64,000 bases of DNA from Costus lasius (Eukaryota; Streptophyta; Magnoliopsida; Zingiberales; Costaceae): positions 1,860,001 through 1,924,000 of the forward strand of contig JANVAS020000203.1 in assembly GCA_027563935.2 (NCBI GenBank), given 5' to 3'. The translations under genes and the position numbers were made by a program. Each line of letters opens with the position of its first letter. Position 1 is the stretch's first letter. This document shows positions 12,162 through 22,352 of the stretch, in pieces. A model generated the notes under the pieces. That model was not told the origin of the DNA, did not search any database, and worked only from the letters and a program-made list of their open reading frames with translations.

Positions 12162-13352
12162 TGTAAGGCCTAGGCGTTGGGCCTAAGCCTAGGCCTAGGC
12201 CCAAACCGCAATACCCACCCATTCATTGGTTTAGTGGATCGGGTTAGCGGGTTATCGGGTCGGGCTAGCAGGGTGGAGCTAGGTTAAGGGGAGTGAGTTA
12301 GGGCTACTATGGCAGACATTATTCCTTGGGGGCGAGCTTGCGAATGCGAGCGGCTGCAGCGGCCGCCTCCCACTCCTTCTCTCCGATCTTCTCCCCTCTT
12401 CCTCCCCTCCGTTCAGTGGGCTTCCGGCGAGGGTTCCAGCAGCGGCGATGGTCTCTAGTGTCTTCCCGGTGGGTTGGGTGTGGCGGTACAGAAAGCGGTG
12501 GAGCTAGGGGGCGGCGTCCATCTTTTCCCTCCTTCTCCTCTATCTTCGGCATCGCCGGTGGTGGATCCAACAGTAGTCGCCCGCCGAAGGTATGCTTCTT
12601 CCTCCTCCCACTCCGGCTTTGTCCCGTGGGTAGTTCTTCATCGGCAAGCGTCGTTGACACCTCCTTTTTGCCTTCTCTACACCTCTTGTTCTCTTCGTTT
12701 CCAGCGAGAGCGTGGCTGACCGGCGAGGCTGGATTCGTCTGGCAGGTCCGGGGGTTTCAGTCCCCTCTTTGGTGACGTTCGGTGAAGGATTCTCTGGCGT
12801 CCCCTGCTGTTCTGGCGAACCTGGGTTTGGCACCTACTTTGGTGGCGTCCGACGACCGTGGGTGGGTTTGCCGGCGCCTCCCTTGCCTCCGGCGAGGTTG
12901 GGCTTGTCCGGACTAGGCTCCGGCGAGCCTCGGGTGGGTCTCCAACAAGCTCCGGCAGCCGATCCGCTGCCTCAGTTTGCATGCACGTGCCTCGTTTTCT
13001 TTCTGTGCGCTCTAGTGGGTTCTGGACGTGGTTCACTTTCCTGGCCGATCAGCTGCCCTTGGCTGGCATCTTATTCTCTCTGACTTCTTGCGCCTTCGTG
13101 CTCCCAGCCAAGTTGTCCTTCTTGGTTGGCGACTCCTCGCCCCTCTCTGCGCTTCGGTCAAGTGCGCCCACCATATGTGGTGTTGCCTGGCGTTTGCCGG
13201 TTTGTTTATTTTGGATGTCTACGAGACGTCCCTTTTGGGCGAGTGTTGCATTCGATCAATTGTGTGCAGTCTGGTCAGAGTTAGGGTGTGTGACCGGCGT
13301 CTTGCATGATGTTGTCTCTTGTGCGTGTGTGCGCCATCGCCTGTGTGAGGTT
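12162..13352 (+). repeat. Solo LTR, left segment (split by insertion)
   Basis: Starts TGTAAGGCCTAGGCG; its other end is GGCGTGACA at 41286. ACTAG flanks both ends (12157-12161 and 41287-41291), the 5-bp target duplication of a single LTR. Removing the 27.6-kb insertion leaves about 1.5 kb. No internal region, primer-binding site or purine tract belongs to it, hence solo. By analogy with the chromovirus LTRs below (start TGTAAGATCC, end GGCGTTACA) it points along the plus strand. It is strikingly GC-rich at 12340-13300, and the overlapping open frames on both strands there are a base-composition effect. Confidence 0.8.
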
Positions 13353-13592
13353 TGATGACACCAAAATATATAGTATATTTTGTATCATTTTCTATACATT
13401 TTCATGCTAAATTAAAGATCTTTTGCTTATTTTCATGCTGAATTTATCAAATATTTTGGTTTTTCATGATTTTGGTTTAAAAAGACACTATTTTGAGGCG
13501 TTTTCAAGCAAAATCACATACATGGAAGAGTTACCATCATCAAGAGGAGATCACCCGACAAATTTCACGCAAATCGGAGCAACTCACCAAAA

Positions 13593-13955
13593 TACGGTAG
13601 TGCCGTAATCTATTTTACGGTACCGTATTTTCGTACGCTACCGTAAAATCAAGAGCACTGCCGTAATTTTGTGGATTTTTGGAACAGAAGATTTTGTGAT
13701 TTTACGGCACTGCCGTAATGAATTACACAGGCCGTATTTTCCGGACACTTCAGACCAGAGAACGCAAGCGATTTTATGGCACTACCGTGAAATGTTACAC
13801 TACCGTTTTTTGGAGCGCATTCAGAACATAATACATTGCTAAAATTATGGCACAGCTGTAAACTATTTTATGGTACCATATTTTGAGCAATTTTTGACCA
13901 GAAAGTTGCCCAGAAAATACAGTACTGCCGTAATATATTTTACGGTACCGTAATT
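13593..13955 (+). repeat. Degenerate array of ACGGTACCGT / ACGGCACTGCCGTAA palindromes
   Basis: About a dozen motif copies occur in pairs within units of roughly 75-85 bp: a ...GGCACTGCCGTAAT half, ~6 bases, then ACGGTACCGTATTTT, then ~25 bases of variable DNA. Copies lie near 13594, 13617, 13657, 13704, 13776, 13847, 13870, 13919 and 13941. The same array recurs in the 3' LTR (29325-29690) and in the reversed copy (60335-60700), and a smaller set is in the internal region (17240-17425). Confidence 0.8.
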
Positions 13956-14303
13956 ACACTCAAAAATGCAATTTTTACGGGTCCGATTCTTGCTCAGGCC
14001 ATAACTTTTGATCCAGAGCTCCAAATTGAGATCCGAAAGTTGCTACGGACTCGTCTTTAAGAGGAGAAGACACACGCACCAAAAAGAAGAATTTTTATCC
14101 AGTATCAAGGGAGAAATCGACAGAGAGGCGTCTAGGGTTTGGCCTCATTCCGAGAGGCGTAGAGGGCACCTCAGGCCTTGATTTTCAAGCAGAAGCTTTG
14201 CCTAGAGGAGAGAAAGACACCACAGAAGTTTTATATCAAAACGAGTTCGGGTGGAGGGGAAATCAATGAAACAGCGGTGACAGCACTATTCATCACGGAA
14301 AAT

Positions 14304-14329
14304 ACGGCTGTAATATAAATTACAGCCGT
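14304..14329 (+). other. Perfect 11-bp hairpin near the middle of the LTR
   Basis: Stem ACGGCTGTAAT / ATTACAGCCGT with loop ATAA. The 3' LTR copy (30033-30058) has partly lost pairing. The reversed family member (59952-59977) keeps full pairing with a changed closing base pair. Its role is unknown; an RNA structure in the element's transcript is possible. Confidence 0.7.
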
Positions 14330-15239
14330 GTTGTGAAGTTGTTTTCTTCTTCTTCTTCAATTTCTTCCACTTTGAAACTATGGTTGATTGTATTTCTCTC
14401 TCAATGCTTGCTTATACATATTGTGGGACATGGGGAAGTAGTTCTCCTTGATTTTTAATGATTAGATAATATTCTTTTTCGTCATGATAATTTTGCTCAT
14501 GTGATATTTGTGCTTAGACTCTATATAGATCCACGTTACTAATCATGTTTTTAGAATTTTCGCTATTGACTGAAAGGTAATCGCTTGAGAATTCAGAACC
14601 CTAGAATTGCATGTTAGGAACCCTTCCTTAGGTTAGATCCAATTTGTTCAGTTATAGTAAATTAATTGCCATGATAATAACATAAATTTATAGATCGAGT
14701 CTAATTGTCAAACATGGAGATCTTGCACGAAAGTGAAGATCGGAACGTTGGAGATCCATGAGTAAAACTAGTGTTGAGGCTCGGATGCAAGAAAGTGATC
14801 CTTGAGATTCCACTAGAGACAATCAACTTAGAACTCGGATGCGCGAAAGTGATCTTTGAGTTCTTTGATTGATGATTTACTTATCTTTAGCGTTGGGATA
14901 GATCTTGCGCGAAAGCGAGGATTGATCCCTGCATGATTATCTGCACGAAAGTGAGATGATTCCTTTATGAAGTAAATTAAGTCTTTATCATGATAAAATT
15001 AGTTTGATGACCTCTTATTTATGTCTAGTCATTAAAATTAAGGTGGATAAAACCCTAGTCCCAGTTTTCTCTCTGTGATTATCTGTTTAGCATATTCTTT
15101 GCATAGTTATTTCTATCATATTCGGCTTGCTTAGCTAGTGAGAAAATATCTATTTGGTACTTAACAATAAGGTCTCTGCGGTTCGATATCTTTCTTTATT
15201 ACTTTGAGTATCCGTGCACTTACGGACACAACAAGTTAT

Positions 15240-15257
15240 TGGCGCCATTGCCGGGGA
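15240..15257 (+). other. Primer-binding site (TGGCGCC type)
   Basis: TGGCGCCATTGCCGGGGA lies six bases after the 5' LTR. It resembles the tRNA-Asp-type primer site used by Athila/Tat retrotransposons, with one likely change (A for G at its eighth base). Confidence 0.8.
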
Positions 15258-15500
15258 CCTTAGTTATGTTAATATCAAAATAGTTGTTAGTATTGCTAGA
15301 CTAAGTTTTATTTATTTTAGATTTAACTTTGTTTTTTCTTTTTTTTTATAGGTTTTGGATTTTCACAGTTGTGACAGAACTGCGATTTCTAAAATTTATG
15401 AATTTGCTTATTTTTTTTATATATTCTAAATAAAAAATAAAAAAAAATTTGATTGATTGGTATTGGATTATCTTTCTGTTCTTGATAGATTTGGTAAATA

Positions 15501-17085
15501 TGTCTTTTCATCATAATTCATGGGCATCAGACAGAGGCAAGGTATACATGTCACAAGGTGAGCATAAAGATTATTCACAGCTTACTCTTGCAGAAATAGC
15601 GAAATTATACTCTTATTTTGTTACATGTAATATTTGTAAGTCTTATGATCATAATACTTCTGATTGCAAATTTTTAATGCCTCAAAATTCTAATTCACCA
15701 TGTTATCAAGATGATTCATGGCGCACTGTTGCAGATAAGTTAGATTATTTAGCTCATAAATTAGACACTTTTAATATGCACCCGGTTATGAAATCTTGTT
15801 CTCCTATTAGATGTGATATTTATGGATATTTTGATCATTGTTCACTGATTTTCAATTTTTAAATCCTAATTTATCATGGGAAGAATCTTATCAATTGTAT
15901 TCTAGATGGGAAAACCAAACTTCTTTTCATGATGATTGTTCAAATCATGTTTTTGAACCATACTTTGAGAAAACTGAAGAATCTAGGTTAGAGTCCATGC
16001 TTGAAAAATTCATGTCAAATCAAAACCAATTTATAACAAATAGAAGTAAAAAAATTGAAGATCTTAAGGGGATGATTAGTCAACTTGCCTCTCAAGTAAA
16101 ATCTTTAACTGCTAATTCTAAAATTTTGGAAACCCAGAGAGCACAACAAGATTGTTTATTTGAGTTTGAAACTAAAGAACTTGATTTAGAAAAATCCCCC
16201 TATGATTATGATTATTTTGAGATTGAGCCTTATGTGAATATTCATGAATCTCACTCTAATTTTGATTGTTATGAAATTGATTCATCTGCTAATTTATTTG
16301 TGGAAAAGGTTGAGAAAATTGAATTTGAAAAACCTTCTTTTGATGATAATTCTGATTTTGACGAAAACTTATTTATGGTTAAATCTGATGAGCATGATGA
16401 AGGTTCAAAAATTATAGACATTAATGAACCCCACTGTGATTTTGGTGATATTGTTGAAATTTATGATAAAACTTTTGAGGGTAACTCTGATCCTATTGTA
16501 AACATTGATAAATCTTATTTCTCATGTGATTCTGATTTTGACTCATCTGATGATGAATTATTTGTGGGGAAGCATGATGAAATTAATTTTGAAGAGTCTC
16601 TTCTTGACTTTAATGATGATTTTGAAATTGATAAATTGTTTGATGAAGTGCATGAAGAACTTGTAGATGATTTGAAAATTATGAAAATTGATGAATCTCA
16701 TGTTTTGCCCATATCTAATGTTCAATCTCCTGATATACTTGAAAATTTGTACTTTATTGAGGAATCTAATGTAGAACAGAAAGACTACTATTATGATGAT
16801 CCAATGCTTGATTATTTTGATTTAAGTCCTATTGCAATTGAAAGTATAATTTTGAAGAAAGGACTTATGATTTTGCTTTTTGATAAATTTAGGAAGATCA
16901 TTGAATATCCTTTGATTGAAGTTGAAAATTTTGATTTTAATTTCTGCATATTTAAGGATGCCACATCAATTGTGATTTATATGAAATTCTGGATTTTTGG
17001 ATTAGTGACTAAACTTTTTAGACAAAGAAAAAGGAGGAAAATACATGCTATCTACTTTGGAACTGATTCACCTGCTTCACCATGA
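15501..17085 (+). pseudogene. Truncated Athila-type gag with acidic extension, frameshifted
   Basis: Two overlapping frames (15449-15862, best start the MSFHHN methionine at 15501; and 15838-17085) form one ancestral protein of about 530 residues broken by a 1-base shift near 15850. The first has a CCHC knuckle CNICKSYDHNTSDC and a second damaged one (CDIYGYFDHC). The second has NPNLSW, a coiled coil around residues 55-110 (LEKFMSNQNQF...LASQVKSL) typical of Athila gag, and a long Asp/Glu-rich stretch (about 115-330) with two diverged repeats of the DSSxxLFVxK type. It ends with a hydrophobic patch, RQRKRRK and FGTDSPASP. The usual N-terminal gag core and all of pol are missing. The last ~50 residues are well conserved in the reversed copy at 63501. 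Confidence 0.7.
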
Positions 17086-18769
17086 TGTTTGAATTTCGAT
17101 CAAGCTATGAACCTAAAATTAGCGCTTCTTGGGAGGCAACCCAAACACTTTTACCTTAGTTTAGTTTCTTTTATTTTAGTTTATTTTTAGAACAAATTTT
17201 TCTTCTCTTTTTGTAGGTGAAAATAATTTTTGTGCAAAATACGGCACTACCGCAATCCATTTTACGGCACCATATTTTTGGTCTGATTTCCACCCGAGAG
17301 TTTTTTGGTATTTTATGGCACTACCGTAACATTTTTCACGTGCCGTAATTTTGAGTGATTTCTTCCCCGAGAGTTCTTTGTAAATTATGGCACTGCCGTA
17401 AAGCATTTCACGGTACCGTATTTTAAAGCTGCTTTCTACTTATTGAGTAGGTGTTTTCTCACTGTGATTTTAAGAAACTGGGTTGCAAAAATTTTTGATC
17501 TTTGAAACAGCATGGAAGTACTCATCTTTGTCTATCTTTTGGATATTTTTGCTGAATTTTAAAGTCCATGGATCATTTTAAAACACATAGCAACTTTTCG
17601 ATACTGATTAATTTCTGCAGCAGTTTTTTCTGACTGTTCTAAATAGCACTTTTGCTGCCACTTCTTAAGATGTTTCGGTGACTTGAAACCCAGATTTTTC
17701 ACTTGGAATTGAAAGAACATGTGTCGTTCTATCTTGTGGAATAGTTATTTTCATGAAAATATTTTCTAATCAGTCTAGGACACATGGTAACTTTTCCAAT
17801 TTATTTAATTTTTGTGCAGTTTTTGTAGATTTTAATCTGAGTAGCCTTCTTTCTGTTGATACCCTAAATTTTTGACAGATTTTGATCCTTTATTTTTTAT
17901 ACACCTGAAAAGAATGAGTCTTATTCTATTACATGGTTCTGTCCATTTTCTATTTGGATCATTAAATTTAATTCTAGGGTATGGCTACTTTTCATAAAAA
18001 ATTCAGAGATTGCTTTGTTCGCTTTCTGCCTATTATTGCTTCTTTTGACTCCAAATTCAGAAATCTTCAAGAGCAATTGTCTTCCACCTCTAGCCACCAC
18101 TGCATCTATCTCTGACATCACTGTTTCCAGCCGTCGACACTGGATTATACCATCTGCAGATTCTTACTTCTTCTACTGCCTCTTATTCTATTGATTTTAT
18201 TTATTTATGCAGCAGACTCTTCATTAGTGACTGATTTTTTTTCTGCAGTGCTATCTCTCACACCCACCGGCCGACGATCTCACCTCCAGGACTGTAGTCT
18301 CCAGCAGGCCACTGGAGATTACTCACTCTAATATCGGCATCACCATCATTGCTAAGAGCTTTTCAGCTAATATCTGTTCACTCTCTGCTTCTCAGCTGCA
18401 TCAGTTTTTTTTCACCGGCATCCTCTTCAGACCTCCGGCGACATCTTTGATTCTCCCTTGAGAAAATTATTTTTATCATTATTATTTTTAGAGAATATTT
18501 TTAGACTGAGCCTTATGTATCTTAAATTTTGCAGAAAATTTTCAAAAAGGCACATCTTTGGACCTTGCAGCATCTGCCCCGACACCATTTTTAGTCTGAG
18601 CCTTATGTATTTTTGGTCAGAGCTTGCTATATAGTTTTGTGAGTATTATTTGCACTTTCTAGTGATTATTTGATCTACACTTTTCTTCTCCTAAAAATTC
18701 TATCACTTTGCATCCTTTGCATTGTTTGAGCCTTATGTGATTATACAGATATATCACTTTACATCTCAT
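17086..18769 (+). other. Non-coding internal region of the Athila-derived element (left part)
   Basis: Just after the ORF is GGGAGGCAACCCAA (17130-17143), a marker found downstream of coding regions in Athila elements. 17240-17425 has the ACGGCACTACCG-type palindromes again. The motif GAGCCTTATGT occurs at about 18509, 18597 and 18728. Most of the region is also present, reversed, at 61980-63500. Short antisense frames (17921-18121) are in the same DNA but carry no recognisable domain. Confidence 0.6.
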
Positions 18770-18774
18770 GATTG

Positions 18775-20480
18775 TGTTGGGGTATGCCCTTAAGGCTAAT
18801 GTTTGAGGCCTTTGGGATTGTAATAAGTATCATGTAATAAACTCTTGTGTTTATAAAGGCATGGTTATTATTCAGGTTGTTACCTTGTCTGCTGTAATAA
18901 GTGTACTTCTGAATAATGTCTCAAAGCTGTTCAGCTAGGCTGACAGGCTATATGTCCTTAGTCGAGATATCTTGGTGAACCTGAGACAGCCTTGATATGA
19001 TTGAGACTAATATGTGTGCTAATCTTATAGGATGCTTCGAGCATGGAATAAGATGTAGACTCATGGGTACATTGGATGTACTGGACAGACCCTACTGGGA
19101 TATTCCATTGCTTGTCACAATGTGAATGATCCTCGTAAGCAGCAAGTGGCACATGTCCTTTGACTTGAGATCACTTGTGTTTCTAAATGATGATTGTCAT
19201 TGTTTTGAGGTAGTTCAATATCATTTGAAACATAATGGTTATAGACTATCTTGGATGGTGAGCTTGAGTCAGGTTAGGGCACTTGTGATAGATAAAGGAT
19301 TGCCGTCTCCTTGTTTAAGGAGTGTGATGTTCTAAAGGGCCCCCCCTGTATGAGAAGATTGAGATAGTGTATGGCCATACCCAGATGACTGTGTTCATCT
19401 GATCTAATCATGCTCATCGTATTGGAGTTACAGGCTTGACATGCTTGTCCAATAAGAACATCCAGTGGCAAAGGAAACATGCATGCCTCGTGAGTTTGAT
19501 TCACACTTGTGCTATGGTTTGGGTGTAGTCTTGGAAGACTCTTTCCTTTATATCGGGAGACAGTGATGTGTTGCTAGATACCCCTCACTGATCGTGATAA
19601 CGAAAGTTATCGTTACCGACATTTAAAGGAAACCCTTAGGGTCGCACAATTTGGTGATATGGCTTGCTTAAGTCAGATCGTGTGGACTGAATTGTTTCGG
19701 TTCAGTTTAAAGGGATTTAATCTCTGATTGTAAGTGAGATCTGGTCTGATCATGTTTGATTGATTAGGGCTTTAGATCGGTAAGCTTCGATCGAGAGAGA
19801 TGATGCTAGATCGATGCGATCAGAAGCGTCAGATGATGAATGGTCAGATCTTGGACTTTGGGGTCTAATTTGATCTAGACTTAATGCTTGGGCTGATTTG
19901 GTTTCGCTATTGAACCAAGGGTATTGAACCGGCTCATGGGTTGAGCGCATGGTTCAAGAGGGAGAAGGAGTTGCGTTTGGTTCATGGAGACATGAACGCA
20001 TGAACGCATACTCTTAATGGTTGCCATTTTTGGAAAGTTCCAAAATGAAAACGCATATGCGTTCATGGCTTGAAGTCTCCCTAATGTTTTTCGGTTACAC
20101 CTCTCTCGTGTGGTTTGGAAAAATGATTTTTGCTCTCGAGCAAGTGAGGGTGTTGACGAGAAGAGGAGGAACCGGCCAAGCAAAAGGAAGTCTTCATCTC
20201 TTCCCTACACTCGATCATTGACATCTTGGCACTTTTGCTAGCACAAGAGGTGCGCAAGTTGGGAGTCTTCATCGCCTTTGTGTGTGAACTTTTGGAGGAG
20301 ATCAAAGTTGCTCTCTTCTTCCAAGCCGACCTCCAATCTATGGCTATGGTATAGATCTAAACTCATAGCTTCAAGTTGATCATATGGTTGTCATATACGA
20401 TCTTTTTGAAACCCTCTTTCCGTCATGCATGCTAGATGCGCATGTTTAGGGTTTCACCCCCTTAATAAGGGTTTCTTTCA
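18775..20480 (+). repeat. 5' LTR of the Copia element
   Basis: 1,706 bp, TG...CA. It matches the 3' LTR at a constant offset of 7,483 bases up to a C-run at about 19339-19345, which is one C shorter in the 3' copy, and 7,482 after it. Short frames inside it (for example 18958-19152 and 19881-20183) recur in both LTRs and have no domain. Confidence 0.93.
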
Positions 20481-20482
20481 AT

Positions 20483-20494
20483 TGGTATCAGAGC
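20483..20494 (+). other. Primer-binding site of the Copia element
   Basis: TGGTATCAGAGC, complementary to the 3' end of initiator tRNA-Met, two bases after the 5' LTR. Confidence 0.93.
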
Positions 20495-22352
20495 TAGGCT
20501 TTCGATATGATCTATATGATTGCTTTGAAGTGTTTGTGATCCATACATGTTGCACTTACTTGATGCTTTGTTTTCATGATGCATGGTTTTCATTGGCTAT
20601 GTTTGCGCTTGTATCATGGTTACATGAAGTTTGCGCTCCCCCTTGAAGGGGACCCCCTAAAGTTTGCGCTCCCCCTTGAAGGGGACTCCCCTTAGATCTA
20701 AGGGTTATCAATATGCTAGATATGAGATATATCTTATGTTCTCAAGTGAAGCATGTTGTTTTGTTTGTTTGCGCATGTTCTAGATGTTTTATAAAACTTA
20801 CATCTTGCGCGCCTACTTAGATCTAAGGTGCCCCTACTATAAATCCTTAGATGGGTTGATGGGGTTGAAAGCATCTTCTAGGTTAGATCCAACTAGTCTG
20901 ATCAGACCATCTGACAGCCTAGATGGGTTGACCAGATAGCACCTGTGCGCAAGCACGAGGTGGCTATAGGTCGACTGCATCCAGGGCGTGTAGCGAGGTC
21001 TGGTTGAGACAACTACTGAACACACATGAGTTAGGCCCGGGGTCACACCCGCTTGCCAAAACTCATGAGGGTGGTTCAGCCCTTGGCGCATGCATGGTTG
21101 ACCATTAGGTCAACACGGGTCAGTTAGGACTCGGTGCATGCAAGGGCAGAGGATCTGACTAGATGGATGAGTGGATCCCTATCAATGGACCATTGTAAGG
21201 TTGTAGAGCACATAAGGAAATTAAAATTGATACCATGGGGTTTTTCAAAATTTAATTTCATGAATGGATCACATGTTGTTTTGATACCATATGCTTGTTT
21301 ATTTAATCTTATGTGGGTTGCCCTAATGTGTGCTGTGCTGGGGCCTGCGTGCCTGGTAAATTACAAGTTAATATTATTGTGATCTGCGAATCATATTTTT
21401 TATTAATTTATTGTATAATTGACCTGCGAGTCAAAGCTTGTCTAGATAGATCAAAATGTTTTTGATTAGACAAGAGCATAAAGGCACACATCCTAGAGGG
21501 GCATTCACCTGGTGGCGCACCTGAGGTGCTCTTGGCGCTAGGGCCCTGGGTTGGACCAGATGAGATGCAAAAGAGCTCAAGTGAAGACTTAAGTAAAATT
21601 AAGGTCTTTCTAGGGTTCATGGGCTTTTACCACATAAGATCATGCTTTCTATTTATTGCTTATATAATTAGAATTGCATGTGTTTATCTTCTGCTATAGC
21701 CATAGGATATGCCTGATAGTAAGAAGATAAAAGACCGTTAAAATCCAACGCTAACATATCAAGCTCGTAAGCCTTCTGACGCGAAACCTCACTGTTCTGA
21801 CTATCGTTGGAGCCGTGTTGAACCCACTCAGTGGGCACGTCCATCTATCTTCAGACGGTGCGGGATTACACCTGCGTGTTACAGAGTAGGGATTTATCCC
21901 TTCTCGTTGCTCAGCATAGCACGTGGTGGTCCAGGGAGTAGGTCGGGTCAGCTTGACCATCTAGGCTACATATGTGGCGCATATAGTAGCACATGGAGGC
22001 AGCCATCTGTGGGATCAGAGACTGTGTTGTACCAACTCAGTTGGCACAGTCTGCTGGATTGCCCAGATGAAGGGGAATCGCACGGGTTGGCGATTGGCTG
22101 GGACAGCCTACCAGAAATTAGTGCTTGTCATCTCTGTGCATCTTATCTCGCCTGAGCGGGACGCGGAGACCAAGTATGAAATCTGGATCCCATCTCACTA
22201 AAAGAGTGTTACTCTTTCGGACTGTTTACTGGATTTTTCAGTCAGACAAAATAGTGAGAAAAGAATCTTTCTTAAGTCCTGGATTGATTCTGAACATTGA
22301 TACTAACCTTGCTGTTCTTGCATTGTTGTAGATAACTGCAGCAACGAACACC
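20495..22352 (+). other. Long untranslated leader of the Copia element
   Basis: About 1.86 kb separate the primer site from the polyprotein start. It includes a tandem duplication of TTTGCGCTCCCCCTTGAAGG with flanking GGAC (about 20629-20685). No gene is supported; the frames here are short and without motifs. It probably holds packaging or dimerisation signals, but none can be identified by eye. Confidence 0.55.

Larger units (their letters stand above)
13353..15233 (+). repeat. 5' LTR of the Athila-derived element
   Basis: 1,881 bp, TG...CA. 13593-13955 carries an array of short palindromic motifs of the ACGGCACTGCCGTAA and ACGGTACCGT type. 14304-14329 is a perfect hairpin. 14724-14955 has five copies of a GCACGAAAGTGA-like unit. 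The end (15165-15233) has the GGTTCGATATC...CCGTGCACTT layout shared with the LTR at 1-1097. It contains no gene. Confidence 0.85.

Noticed and set aside
12319..13355. Several overlapping 80-165-residue frames on both strands
   Set aside because: They lie inside a solo LTR bounded by ACTAG, overlap each other, and show no domain; the GC-rich composition explains them.
13593..13955. CRISPR-like or satellite repeat array
   Set aside because: Units vary in length and spacing, the motifs are palindromic halves inside an LTR, and the genome is a plant's.
17041..18769. An env-like gene after the gag-like ORF
   Set aside because: Stops in all frames and no signal peptide or membrane anchor downstream of the ORF; only the tail of the ORF itself is hydrophobic.
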